64,000 nt of DNA from PALSA-911 sp963743035 (lineage in GTDB: Bacteria > Pseudomonadota > Alphaproteobacteria > Acetobacterales > Acetobacteraceae), in contig CAVUOB010000015.1 of NCBI GenBank assembly GCA_963743035.1, positions 1-64,000 of the forward strand, in the 5' to 3' direction. Position 1 is the stretch's first letter; every line of letters starts with the position of its first letter. Made by a program: the position numbers and the translations under genes. The notes beneath the pieces were generated by a model, which saw only the letters and a program-made list of their open reading frames with translations, had not been told where the DNA came from and did no database searches. Of the stretch, positions 1 to 8,547 are shown piece after piece.

Positions 1-231
1 CAGATCCGCCGGCGCCAGGTTGATCAGCACCCGCTTCGGCGGCAGCGCCAGGCCCATCGCGGTCAGCGCCGCCCGCACCCGCTCGCGCGCCTCGCCCACC
101 GCCTTGTCCGGCAGGCCCACGACCAGAAACGCCGGCAGGCCGGAGGAGATCTGCACCTGCACTTCCACCGGCACCGCCTCGATGCCGGAAAAGGCGAAAC
201 ACTGGACCCGGGCCATGCTCATGCACGCCAT
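1..231 (-). CDS. YifB/ComM-family Mg-chelatase-like AAA ATPase, N-terminal fragment (partial)
   Basis: Only the first ~75 codons are inside the window; the gene runs off the left edge. The minus-strand translation begins MARVQCFAFSGIEAVPVEVQ and contains GLPAFLVVGLPDKAVGEARE followed by a PPKRVLINLAPADL segment. This is the conserved N-terminal (ChlI-like) region of the YifB/ComM family, ring-forming AAA+ proteins; ComM promotes branch migration during natural transformation in Vibrio and Haemophilus. ATG codons at 216, 222 and 231 are all in frame. The one at 216 (MARVQ) fits the family best, and I give the longest. The Walker motifs lie outside the window, so activity cannot be judged. Confidence 0.85.
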   Translation of the reverse strand, partial: MACMSMARVQCFAFSGIEAVPVEVQVQISSGLPAFLVVGLPDKAVGEARERVRAALTAMGLALPPKRVLINLAPADL

Positions 232-301
232 GGTAGAAAATCAGCGCCGGTTCGTCACCCAGAATAAACGTATAGATTGTATCCGATGGCAGAATAACCG
301 C

Positions 302-1333
302 TCAGCCGCCGAAGCCCTGCAGGAAGCGCGTCAGCAGCGTCCCCAGCACATCCACATTGTATCCGCCTTCCTGCACGATCGCCGCCGGCAGGCGCGCGGC
401 CCCGATCGCCGCCCCGGCGCGGGCGAAGCCGTCCGCGGTGACCGACAGGGCATTCAGCGGCTCGTCCTTGGACGCGTCGAACCCCAGGCTGACCACCAGC
501 GCCTCCGCTCCGAACCGCCCGATCTCCGCCATCCCGGCAGTGATCGCCGCCAGCCAGGGATCGTCGCCGGTGCCGAAGGCCAGCGGGAAGTTGAGGTTGA
601 AGCCTGCGCCCGGCCCGTCGCCGCGCTCCCCCGCATGGCCGGTGTACCAGGGATAATAGCGGTTGGGATCGCCATGGACGGACACGAACAGCACATCCGC
701 CCGGTCGTAGAAGATCCCCTGCGTGCCGTTGCCGTGATGGCTGTCGATGTCCAGCACCGCCACCCGTTTCGCGCCCCTGGCCAGCAGCCGCTCGGCCGCC
801 AGTGCCGCGTTGTTCAGGTAGCAATGCCCGCCCGCCCGCGCCGCGTAGGTGTGATGCCCAGGCGGGCGCGCCAGGGCATAGGCGCTGCGCCCGCCCGCCG
901 CCTCGTCCGCCGCCGCGATGGCGCCGGCGGCGGCTGCGGCCGAGGCCGCCCAGGTATGCCGCCCGATGGGACAGGAGGTATCGGCCGTGAACCAGCCGAT
1001 CTGCCCGGTGATATGCGGCGGCATCACCGCGCCATTGGCCAGCATCTCCGGCGAGGGATGCACATTCGCCACCATCTCCGGCCCGGCATCGCCCAGCGCC
1101 GCCCAGGCATCGAATCCATGCTCCAGGAAATCCAGATAGGCCGGCGGATGCACGCTCCCCAGCACCTCCCGCCCGACCGGGCCGGGCGCGGCCACCTCCA
1201 TGCCCATCGCACGGCACGCCGCCAGCAGCGCCGACGCCCGCGCCGGGATTTCGAAATTCGGCCGGACCTCTCCCCGCACCAGGAAGAACGCCGGCGCATG
1301 GGTCAGCTGGGCCGGGTTCCAGAATGCCTTCAT
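302..1333 (-). CDS. Histone-deacetylase-family amidohydrolase, acetylpolyamine amidohydrolase (AphA)-like
   Basis: A 343-residue protein covering the whole HDAC/arginase-fold family. Visible motifs are RPPGHH (about 156-161, the general-base histidine pair), DIDSHHGNGTQ (about 195-205, with Asp and His zinc ligands) and SLGFDASKDEP (about 280-290, third ligand Asp). The sequence around these resembles bacterial acetylpolyamine amidohydrolases, zinc enzymes that remove acetyl groups from acetylated polyamines, more than acetoin-utilisation AcuC. No signal peptide, so probably cytoplasmic. It is divergent from the MlrC-like gene (start 1413), with an 80-bp gap that must hold both promoters. Substrate is inferred from family only; other small N-acyl amides are possible. 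Confidence 0.85.
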   Translation of the reverse strand: MKAFWNPAQLTHAPAFFLVRGEVRPNFEIPARASALLAACRAMGMEVAAPGPVGREVLGSVHPPAYLDFLEHGFDAWAALGDAGPEMVANVHPSPEMLANGAVMPPHITGQIGWFTADTSCPIGRHTWAASAAAAAGAIAAADEAAGGRSAYALARPPGHHTYAARAGGHCYLNNAALAAERLLARGAKRVAVLDIDSHHGNGTQGIFYDRADVLFVSVHGDPNRYYPWYTGHAGERGDGPGAGFNLNFPLAFGTGDDPWLAAITAGMAEIGRFGAEALVVSLGFDASKDEPLNALSVTADGFARAGAAIGAARLPAAIVQEGGYNVDVLGTLLTRFLQGFGG

Positions 1334-1412
1334 CGATGCGTCCTCGCCGGTTAGGATGGTCGTGCGGGCCGCAGCCTATCCCCGCAATTCATCCACGGGG
1401 AGAGCTTGATCC

Positions 1413-2962
1413 ATGAGCCTGCGCATCGCCATCGGCGGTTTCCTGCACGAAAGCCATTCCTTCGCCCCGCGGCCCACCCGTTTCGCCGATTTCGTCCAGC
1501 CCGGCGGCTTTCCGCCGCTGCAGCGCGGCGCCGGGCTGATCGAGGCGCTGCGCGCCACCGCCGTGCCTATCGCCGGCGCCATCGCCGCGGCGCAAGGGCA
1601 GGGGGTGAGCCTCGTCCCGCTCGCCTGGTCGGTGGCCAACCCCGCCGGCCCGGTGCAGGACCCGGCGTTCGAGCGCATGTCCGCGCTGATCTGCGCCGAA
1701 TTGTCGGATGCGCTGGCCGCCGGCCCGCTGGACGGCATCTATCTGGACCTGCACGGCGCCATGCTGTCGGACAGCTTCCCCGATGCCGAGGGCGAGTTGC
1801 TGCGCCGCGTGCGCGCCATCGCCGGGCCGGAGCTGCCGATCACCATCAGCCTGGATCCGCACGCCAACCTCACGCCGGCGATGGTGCGCCTGACCGACGC
1901 CGCCGTGCCCTACCGCACCTACCCGCATGTCGACATGCGCGAGGCCGGCGCCCAGGCGATGCGCCTGCTGCTGGCGCGCATCGCCCGCGGCGCGCCCTGG
2001 GCGAAGAGCTTCCGCCAGCTCGATTTCTGGATCCCCATCACCAGCCAGTGCACGCTGATGGCGCCGATGCAGCCGGTGATGACCGAGCGCGCCGCGCTGG
2101 CCGAACGCGCCCAACTGGCCGAGCTCGCCTTCTGCTTCGGCTTTCCCTACGCCGATTTCCCCGATTGCGGCGTCGCCATGGCCGCCTACGCCGATACCCA
2201 GGCCGAGGCCGACCAGGCCGCCGACGCATTCGCCGCCTTCGTCGCGTCGCGCGAGACCGAGTTCCTGCAAGGCATCCTGGACGCCCCCGAAGCCGTCGCC
2301 GAAGCCATCGCCGCCCGCTCCGCCAACGGCCCCGTCGTCATCGCCGACACCCAGGACAATCCGGGCGGCGGCGGCCACGGCGACACCACCGGCATCCTGG
2401 CCGAACTCGTGCGCCAGGGCGCGCGCGGCGCCGTGCTGTGCCTGATCAACGACGCCGACAGCGCCGCCGCCTGCCACGCGGCCGGGCAGGGGGGATCGGT
2501 CGCCCTGTCCCTCGGCGGCAAGTCGGACGGCGCGCCCTTCGCCTGCACCGCGCGGGTGCTGAAGACCACCGACGGAAGTTTCACCCTCACCGGCCCGATG
2601 GGCGCCGGCAACCCGGCCGATCTCGGCCCCTGCGCGCTGATCGAAATCGACCCGGGCATCCGGGTGGTCGTCGTCAGCCGCAAGATGCAGGCCTATGACC
2701 AGGCCATCCTGCGCCATGTCGGCATGGAACCCAGCGGATTGCCCGATCCTGGTGCTGAAATCCTCGGTGCATTTCCGCGCCGATTTCGGCCCGCATCGCC
2801 TCGCAGGTGATCGTCGCCGCCGCGCCCGGCCCGGTCGTCGCCGATCCCGCCACGCTCACTTTCAGCCATCTCCGCCCCGGGCTGCGGCTGCGTCCCGGCT
2901 CCAATCAGCGGATCGCGGCGAGCACCTCGGCCGCGGTCGGGATCGGCGCCACCGCGCCATAG
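1413..2962 (+). CDS. M81-family metallopeptidase, MlrC/microcystinase-C-like (two +1 shifts as written)
   Basis: Begins MSLRIAIGGFLHESHSF, the typical MlrC opening with the HE metal-binding pair. It continues with DLHGAM (about 111), SLDPHAN (about 149) and a DNPGGGGHGDTT loop (about 315). MlrC is a zinc peptidase that cleaves the linearised products of microcystin; most homologues have unknown peptide or ureide substrates. The C-terminus is broken twice. After GMEP (near 2725) the continuation CPILVLKSSVHFRADFGP is one frame on, and after that (near 2794) VIVAAAPGPVVADPATL is another frame on. Removing one base at each place restores the expected ending. The stop used (2962) overlaps the convergent kinase gene. 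A GGGGAG ribosome site precedes the ATG. Confidence 0.85.
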
Positions 2963-3828
2963 CCGGTGCAGGCCAGGGCGGCGGCCACCGAGGCATAGCG
3001 CGCCGCCGGCTCCGGCTCGTCCCCGGCCAGGATGCGCGCCAGGAACGCCCCGCAGAACGTGTCGCCGGCGCCGGTGGCGTCCAGCACGTTCACCTTGTGC
3101 GGCGGCACCAGCACCCGGTTTTCCGGCGTCGCCACATAGGCCCCGTGCGCGCCCATCTTGAGCACGACCACCTTCGGCCCCAGCCGCAGATAGAAATCCA
3201 GCATCGCCTGCGGCTCGCTCAGGCCGGTCAGCGCGGCGGCATCCTCCAGGCCGGGAAAGGCATAATCCGCCTGCGCGATCGCCGCATGGGTCACCGCGGC
3301 CGCGCGCGATGCCGGCCATAGCCGCGGCCGGTAATTGGTGTCGTAGGCGATTTTCCCGCCGTTGCGCCGGACGATGTCGATGGCGGCGAACACCGCGTCC
3401 GCCGCGCTGGCCGAAATCGCCTGGCTGATGCCCGACGCATAGAACATGCGCGCCGCGGCGATCGCCGCTTCCGGCAGATCCGCCGGCCGGTAGAAGCTGG
3501 CGGCCGAGCCGTTGCGGTAATACAGGAAATGGTGGCCGTTCAGGTCATGGGTGACGAAGTACACCGCCGTCGGATGCTTGCCCGAGCGCAGCACGGTGCT
3601 GGTATCGACATTTTCCCGATGCCAAAGCTCCAGGAAGCTGTTCCCGGCCGCATCCTCCCCGACCGCGGTAATATACCCGGTCCGCACCCCCTGTCGCGCC
3701 GCGGCAATCGCGGTGTTGGAAGTATCGCCGCCATATCCCTGAAGATAAAGAATACGTCCATCCGCCTCGACCGGCTGCTGGTCGAATTCCAGCATCGGCT
3801 CGCCCATGCACAGCAGATCCACGCTCAC
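2905..3828 (-). CDS. kdgK: PfkB-family sugar kinase, 2-keto-3-deoxygluconate kinase
   Basis: 307 residues of a ribokinase-fold kinase. The PfkB signature near the C-terminus is present (VLDATGAGDTFCGAF, with the catalytic Asp of GAGD), and the N-terminus has the substrate-binding GGDTSNTAIAAARQG stretch found in KDG kinases. It phosphorylates 2-keto-3-deoxygluconate to KDPG with ATP in the cytoplasm. The start is a GTG that overlaps the stop of the upstream KDPG aldolase gene (GTGA), so the two are translationally coupled and form an Entner-Doudoroff-type hexuronate/KDG branch. Its 3' end overlaps the end of the MlrC-like gene on the other strand. Function assignment is strong from sequence plus partner gene. 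Confidence 0.88.
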   Translation of the reverse strand: MSVDLLCMGEPMLEFDQQPVEADGRILYLQGYGGDTSNTAIAAARQGVRTGYITAVGEDAAGNSFLELWHRENVDTSTVLRSGKHPTAVYFVTHDLNGHHFLYYRNGSAASFYRPADLPEAAIAAARMFYASGISQAISASAADAVFAAIDIVRRNGGKIAYDTNYRPRLWPASRAAAVTHAAIAQADYAFPGLEDAAALTGLSEPQAMLDFYLRLGPKVVVLKMGAHGAYVATPENRVLVPPHKVNVLDATGAGDTFCGAFLARILAGDEPEPAARYASVAAALACTGYGAVAPIPTAAEVLAAIR

Positions 3829-4439
3829 GGCGCGTTCACCCGGCGCGCCACGTCCAGGATCGCGTCCCGATCCCCCGCCGCGATGCGGCGTTCGTCCACC
3901 AGCGCCCCGCCCATGCCGACGAAGGCCGCACCGGCGGCCAGAAATGCCTGCACATTGCCGGGCTCGACCCCTCCGGTCGGGCAGAACGCCACATCCGGAA
4001 ACACGCTACGCAGCGCCCTGATATGACCGGGCCCGCCGGCGGAGGACGCCGGGAAGATCTTCACCACATCGGCGCCGCCGGCCAGCGCCGCGCGCACCTC
4101 GGTCGGCGTCAGCGCGCCCAGCATCAGCGCCGCGCCGGCATCCCGGCAGGGCGCGGCCAGCGTCGCATCCACCCAGGGCGCCACGATGAACCTTGCCCCC
4201 GCCGCCAGGCAGGCCTCGGCCGTGGCGCGATCGGGCACCGTGCCGGCGCCCACCAGCAGCCCGCGATCCGTGGCGAGCTCGCGGATCAGCCCGACCGCAT
4301 GCGGCACCGTCAGCGTGATCTCGAAAATGGACATGCCGGCATCGCGCAGCCATTGCACCGCGGTGACGGCGTGCCGCGTCTCCTGCGTGCGCACCACGGG
4401 GACCACCCGGGCCCGGCGCAGCCTGTTGATCAGATCCAT
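3825..4439 (-). CDS. eda: KDPG/KDPGal aldolase (2-dehydro-3-deoxy-phosphogluconate aldolase)
   Basis: 204 residues, the full length of this class I aldolase trimer subunit. Visible landmarks: VVPVVRT at the N-terminus, FEITLTVPHA (the catalytic Glu), VGAGTV, FIVAPW, the Schiff-base lysine in DVVKIFPAS (about 126) and FCPTGGVEPGN (about 151). It splits KDPG or the galactonate isomer into pyruvate and a C3 product. It is first in a two-gene operon with the KDG kinase, whose GTG start overlaps its TGA. The FIVAP variant is seen in both KDPG and KDPGal aldolases, so the exact epimer is open. Confidence 0.88.
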   Translation of the reverse strand: MDLINRLRRARVVPVVRTQETRHAVTAVQWLRDAGMSIFEITLTVPHAVGLIRELATDRGLLVGAGTVPDRATAEACLAAGARFIVAPWVDATLAAPCRDAGAALMLGALTPTEVRAALAGGADVVKIFPASSAGGPGHIRALRSVFPDVAFCPTGGVEPGNVQAFLAAGAAFVGMGGALVDERRIAAGDRDAILDVARRVNAP

Positions 4440-4652
4440 GGCAGATCCCCTATCGGATCCACGTAGGATCCATGGTGTTTCCCCCGCTCACGCGCAGAGC
4501 CTGCCACGCGGCCCGGCCCGGCGAAAGCCGCCCGGCATTTCGCCGCCGGCGAATACCGCAGCTGTCAACAGGGCACCGGTAAATCATGCCTGTCTGAAGC
4601 TCCGCGCCGACGGTATGCTGGCATGCGGCCGGTTTCCGGCCCAGCACCGTGA

Positions 4653-5969
4653 ATGGAACTGGCTGCCACCATGAACTTCGCCATCGAGATCGTCATCGTC
4701 CTGCTGCTGATCGGGCTGAACGGCCTGTTTTCGATGAGCGAGCTGGCGCTGGTTTCGGTCCGCCGCGCCCGCCTCGCGGTGCTGGAGAGCAAGGGCGTCG
4801 CCGGCGCCACCGTGGCGCGCGGCCTGGCCGAGGATCCGCAGCGCTTCCTGCCGACGGTGCAGATCGGCATCACCCTGGTCAGCGTGCTGACCGGCGTGTT
4901 CGGCGGCGCCCGCCTGGCCTCGAACATCCAGGTCTGGCTCAGCGCCGTCCCGGCGCTCGCCCCGTTCGCCGAGACCCTGGCGCTGGCTATCGTCGTCGTC
5001 GTCACCACCTACCTGACGCTGGTGCTGGGCGAACTCGTGCCCAAGCACCTGGCGTTGCGCTACCCTGAGCAGCTCGCCGCGCGTGTCGCCCGCCCGATCG
5101 CGCGCATGACCCGGATGACCTCCCCGGCGGTCTGGCTGCTCGGCAAATCCTCCGCGCTGGTGCTGCGCGTTTTCGGCCTGCAGCGCGCCAGCCAGCAGGA
5201 GGTGACCGAAGAGGAGCTGAAGGCGCTTCTGGTCGAGGGCACCCAGGCCGGCGTGCTGGAGATGGAGGAGCGCGACATGATCGAGCGCATCCTGCGCCTG
5301 GCCGACAAGCCGGTGCGCGCGATCATGACGCCGCGCACCGACATCGCCTGGATCGACCGCACGGACCCGCCGAAGGAAATCGTGGCGACGCTGAAATCCG
5401 CGCCCTATTCCCGCTTCGTGGTCTGCGACGGCTCGGTGGACAATGTCGTCGGCGTGGTGCAGGCCAAGGACATCCTCGACACCCTGCTCGGCGGCGGCGA
5501 GCTTTCCATCGCCGCCTCGCTGCGCCAGCCGCTGGTGATGCCCGACACGGTCACCGCGCTCGATGCGCTGGAACGGTTGAAATCCGACCAGCTCGGCCTC
5601 GCGCTCGTCATGGACGAATATGGCAGCTTCGAAGGCGTCGTCACCGCGGCGGACGTGCTGGAGGCGATCGTCGGCGATCCGACCGACTCCGCCGCCCAGC
5701 CCGGCACCGGTCCGGACGCGGCGGACGCGGTGCTGCTGATGGACGGCATGATGCCGGCCGACGAGCTGAAATCGCGCCTGATGCTGCCGGACCTGCCCGC
5801 CGAGGGCAGCTACCATACGCTGGGCGGCCTGCTGCTCGCGCTGCTGCGCCGGGTGCCGCGCCCGGGCGACCGGATCGTCTTCGGCGGCTGGCGCTTCGAG
5901 GTGATGGAAATGGAAGGCCGTCGCGTCGACAAGGTGCGCGTCAGCCGGGAACCGCTGGCGGAACCATGA
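4653..5969 (+). CDS. CNNM/CorC-HlyC-family membrane protein (DUF21, CBS pair, CorC_HlyC)
   Basis: 438 residues. An N-terminal DUF21 region has hydrophobic helices at about 7-30, 70-90 and 105-130, with the family phrases NGLFSMSELALVSVRRARL and YLTLVLGELVPKHLAL. A Bateman CBS pair (about 200-330, with the IMTPRTDI entry motif and MDEYGSFEGVVT) and a C-terminal CorC_HlyC domain (about 350-430, with GSYHTLGG) follow. Proteins of this type are linked to Mg2+/Co2+ export or resistance; older annotations call them hemolysins. A second ATG at 4671 (MNFAIEIVIV) matches family N-termini better and may be the true start; neither has a strong ribosome site. Monocistronic by spacing. Confidence 0.85.
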   Translation: MELAATMNFAIEIVIVLLLIGLNGLFSMSELALVSVRRARLAVLESKGVAGATVARGLAEDPQRFLPTVQIGITLVSVLTGVFGGARLASNIQVWLSAVPALAPFAETLALAIVVVVTTYLTLVLGELVPKHLALRYPEQLAARVARPIARMTRMTSPAVWLLGKSSALVLRVFGLQRASQQEVTEEELKALLVEGTQAGVLEMEERDMIERILRLADKPVRAIMTPRTDIAWIDRTDPPKEIVATLKSAPYSRFVVCDGSVDNVVGVVQAKDILDTLLGGGELSIAASLRQPLVMPDTVTALDALERLKSDQLGLALVMDEYGSFEGVVTAADVLEAIVGDPTDSAAQPGTGPDAADAVLLMDGMMPADELKSRLMLPDLPAEGSYHTLGGLLLALLRRVPRPGDRIVFGGWRFEVMEMEGRRVDKVRVSREPLAEP

Positions 5970-6356
5970 GCCGTTTCCTCCGGCGCCTTTCCGGGTTTCG
6001 CGCGGGCCGCGCACGAAGACGTGATGTGTCGCCGGCGCGCCCGCACCGGCGCCGCGATTTCCGGGCAGGCGAGTGCCATAGCGGTAAACCCAGAAATAAC
6101 AAATGCTTGGGGCGGCACCGGCGGCCAGCAGCGCCCGTGCCTGCATAATATTACCAAATAGTAATTAATGAATGGTCATTTGCGGAGCATTGACCTCACA
6201 GAACGCGACATTTATACATTTTAATGATGATTTAGTATCGTTTTGATACATGTCGGCGCGCTCCGCCACCAGAAACAGGCTGCATCCGAAACAATCATCG
6301 TCCGTGTGGAGGATTGTCATGGCTCCGGAAATTCAGCGATCGGGATTTCAGCGATA
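5970..6356. other. Intergenic region, GC-rich left part and AT-rich right part
   Basis: The left ~140 bases are ordinary GC-rich DNA without a convincing gene. From about 6120 to 6260 the composition drops sharply to AT-rich, unlike anything nearby, and includes a small GTATC-GTTTT-GATAC hairpin (6235-6249). The AT-rich part contains a good sigma70-type promoter and then a short ORF leading into the sulfotransferase gene. I see no RNA gene in it. Confidence 0.6.
6190..6218 (+). promoter_or_regulatory. Sigma70-type promoter for the sulfotransferase gene
   Basis: TTGACC (6190-6195), a 17-base spacer and TATACA (6213-6218) form a near-consensus promoter inside the AT-rich island. It reads toward the sulfotransferase gene, whose start lies about 140 bases downstream. 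Confidence 0.6.
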
Positions 6357-6357
6357 A
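6319..6357 (+). CDS. Short upstream ORF (12 codons) ending on the sulfotransferase start
   Basis: An ATG with a strong GGAGG ribosome site 6-7 bases upstream opens a 12-codon frame, MAPEIQRSGFQR. Its TAA shares a base with the ATG of the sulfotransferase (TAATG). The downstream ATG has no comparable ribosome site, so coupling through this leader is plausible. A one-base deletion joining the two frames is the alternative. Confidence 0.4.
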   Translation: MAPEIQRSGFQR

Positions 6358-7452
6358 TGCCTCTCGCCGCACTGAGGAATGACCAACTCGTTCTTCTGGT
6401 CGGCGCGCCGCGCTCCGGGCTGACCCGTCTCGCCGATGTGTTCAGCCTCCATCCCGGTGTCTTCCTGCAGCGCGAGCCGGAGATCCCGCCGCTGCAGCCG
6501 ATCCTGCCGGAGATCTGCACCGCCGCGGATGCCGATCGTTTCAGCGACACGGCTCGCAACTACCTGCTCCGACTGGTGGAAACGGCGTCAAGGGGCCGGG
6601 CCGCCCTGCTGCGCCGGTCCGGGTTCGGGCCCGGTCCGGGGTGGGGCGTCCTTCGGCGGATGTTCGGGCGCGCCCACTCGTCCGGCGCACCGGTGGTTTC
6701 AGATGGGATGCCGGCGGAGCAGACCAACTCCCCGGACGACTGGCGTCTCGTCGTCGGCTCCTCCGACCTGCTCGGGCGTGTTCCGCTGTTCGCCGCCTCT
6801 GCGCCGGGGCTGCGGGTCATCCTGATCATCCGCAACCCCTTCGGCCATGTCGCCTCCACGCTGCGCGCGCTCGCCAACGACAGCCGCGAAAAGCTGCCCC
6901 GGACCGACGCGCTGCTGGGGACCGCGCCGGCGAAATCCTATGGCCTGTCGGAAAAGCGGCTCGGCTCCATGCCGATCATCGAGCGGCTCACCTGGAACTG
7001 GGTCATCCGCAACGAGCTGGCGGTCAACGCGCTCGCCGATATACCGCAATCGCGCATCGTGCGGCGCATGGATCTGGTTACCAACCCGATGAAGACCGCG
7101 AAGGCCCTGTTCACCTTCACCGGCCTTCCCGGTCAGCGCGGAAGCGCTGATGCGGAAGGGCGGGTCATTGCCCGGCGGCATGGACTGGCTGAAGGGCGAG
7201 GAATGGCCGGAGCGCTACCCGTACGTGAACGGCTTTGTCGATCCTTGCGTGCAGGCCTTCGACAGCGTCCCGCGTTCGCTCTATGGCGGCGTGGCGCAAT
7301 ACGCGCTGCGCGCACCCATCATCCGCCGCCCCCGCTACGGCTGGGAAGGCGCGCTCGGCGTCAAGGAGCGGCTGCGTATCCTGAACGTGGTCCGATCGAC
7401 ATCGCTGAGCACGATGTATTCGGAACTCGAGGAATGGGCCCACCTGCACTGA
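6357..7452 (+). CDS. Sulfotransferase-family protein (one +1 shift as written)
   Basis: The N-terminus LVGAPRSGLTRLADVFSLHP is the 5'-phosphosulfate-binding loop of PAPS-dependent sulfotransferases. VILIIRNPFGHVASTLRAL (about 150) carries the 3'-phosphate-binding Arg and Ser region. It would move sulfate from PAPS to a hydroxyl or amine acceptor; the acceptor is unknown. Near 7125 the frame breaks after LFTFTG, and the protein continues one frame on as FPVSAEALMRKGGSLPGG to the natural stop at 7452, so one extra base accounts for it. No signal peptide. The gene sits alone behind its own AT-rich promoter region, which suggests separate acquisition. Confidence 0.7.
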
Positions 7453-7477
7453 CAGGCGGCCGCCCATCCGTGCCGGC

Positions 7478-7967
7478 CTATTTGCCGCCCTTGTCCGGAG
7501 CCGCTCCCGTCTTGCGCGCCAAAGGCGGGACGAACTGCGCCTCGGTGTCCCAGGGAAACAGGATCCAGGTATCCTGCGACACCTCGGTGATGAAGGTATC
7601 GACGATCTGCCGGCCGGCGGGCTTGGCGTAGACGGCGGCGAAATGCGCCTTCGGCAGCAGCGCGCGCACCACGCGCGCGGTGGTGCCGGTATCCACGAGA
7701 TCGTCGACGATCAGGAAGCCCGTCCCGTCACCGGCCGCCGCGGGCGGCTTCACCACCACCGGCTCGCCCCGGGCCTGGTCCTCGTAGGTGACCACCGACA
7801 CGCTCTCGATCAGCCGGCATTCCAGCTCCCGGCCGATGATCGCCGCCGGGATCATCCCGCCGCGGGTGATGGCCACGATCCCCTGGAACGGTCCTTTTTC
7901 CATCAGCCGCCAGGCCAGGGCCCGTGCGTCCCGGTGCAGCTGGTCCCAGCTCACGGTGTATAGTCAA
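7478..7967 (-). CDS. gpt: Xanthine-guanine phosphoribosyltransferase
   Basis: The PRPP-binding signature FLIVDDLVDTGTTARVV (about 80-96) and the WDQLHRDARALAWRL opening are diagnostic for Gpt, a purine-salvage enzyme that converts xanthine and guanine (and hypoxanthine weakly) to nucleotides. As written the open frame starts at a GTG (7954, reading MSWDQ). A better start is ATG at 7967, giving MTIH and then VSWDQLHRDA after removal of one extra C. Family members normally have a few residues before the SWDQLHRD block, so I extend to 7967. Length is then about 162 residues, normal for Gpt. It runs in the same direction as csaA, 54 bases behind it. Confidence 0.88.
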
Positions 7968-8020
7968 TGCTGTGCCATCACGAATGGGCCATCACGAATA
8001 GGCCATCGGGGCCCGCGCCA

Positions 8021-8362
8021 TCAGAACAGCTTTCCGCCGTTGGGCACTTTCAGGTCGGGCTTGATCAGCACCACCGCGCCGTCCGGGTCCGGCATGCCCA
8101 GCGTCAGCACCTCGCTGACGAAGGGGCCGATCTGGCGTGGGGGGAAGTTCACCACCGCGCAGACCTGCCGGCCGATCAACTGGTCCGGCTTGTAATGCAC
8201 GGTCAGCTGGGCGGAAGACCTCTTCACGCCAAGCTCCGCGCCGAAATCGATCGTCAGCTTGATCGCGGGCTTGCGTGCCTCGGGGAAGGCCTGCGCGTCG
8301 ATCACCGTACCGACGCGGATATCCACCGCCTCGAAATCGCCATATGCGATGATATCCGTCAC
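8021..8362 (-). CDS. csaA: CsaA-type tRNA-binding protein
   Basis: About 113 residues covering a single tRNA_bind OB-fold domain. Characteristic phrases are VDIRVGTVIDAQAFPEARKP, SSAQLTVHYKP, AVVNFPPRQIG and the C-terminal KPDLKVPNGGKLF. CsaA of Bacillus is a small export-related chaperone of the same length; the fold is also that of the MetRS C-terminal domain. I use the GTG at 8362 (VTDIIAYGDFEAVDIR) because it gives the family length; an in-frame ATG at 8428 would add 22 unlikely residues. Cytoplasmic. Confidence 0.85.
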   Translation of the reverse strand: MTDIIAYGDFEAVDIRVGTVIDAQAFPEARKPAIKLTIDFGAELGVKRSSAQLTVHYKPDQLIGRQVCAVVNFPPRQIGPFVSEVLTLGMPDPDGAVVLIKPDLKVPNGGKLF

Positions 8363-8547
8363 GCGCCGTACTCCCCACGCCTCGATCCCGCCAGTTAATG
8401 CCACGCCGGGCCAGAAAGCCAAAGCCAAAGCCTCGCCTCGATTGCCATCCGGTCCGCCCCATGCAAAGAGCGTCGATCCGTCCTGCCGGCCGCCCCACCA
8501 GCGCTCGTCGGCTGGCCAGGCATGGCGAGCACCCTCGGGAGACCTCG

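Noticed and set aside
20..1354. Long plus-strand frame opposite the AphA-like gene
   Set aside because: It is the antisense shadow of the minus-strand gene in high-GC DNA; its translation is Arg/Pro-rich with no domain, whereas the minus strand shows RPPGHH and DIDSHHGNG.
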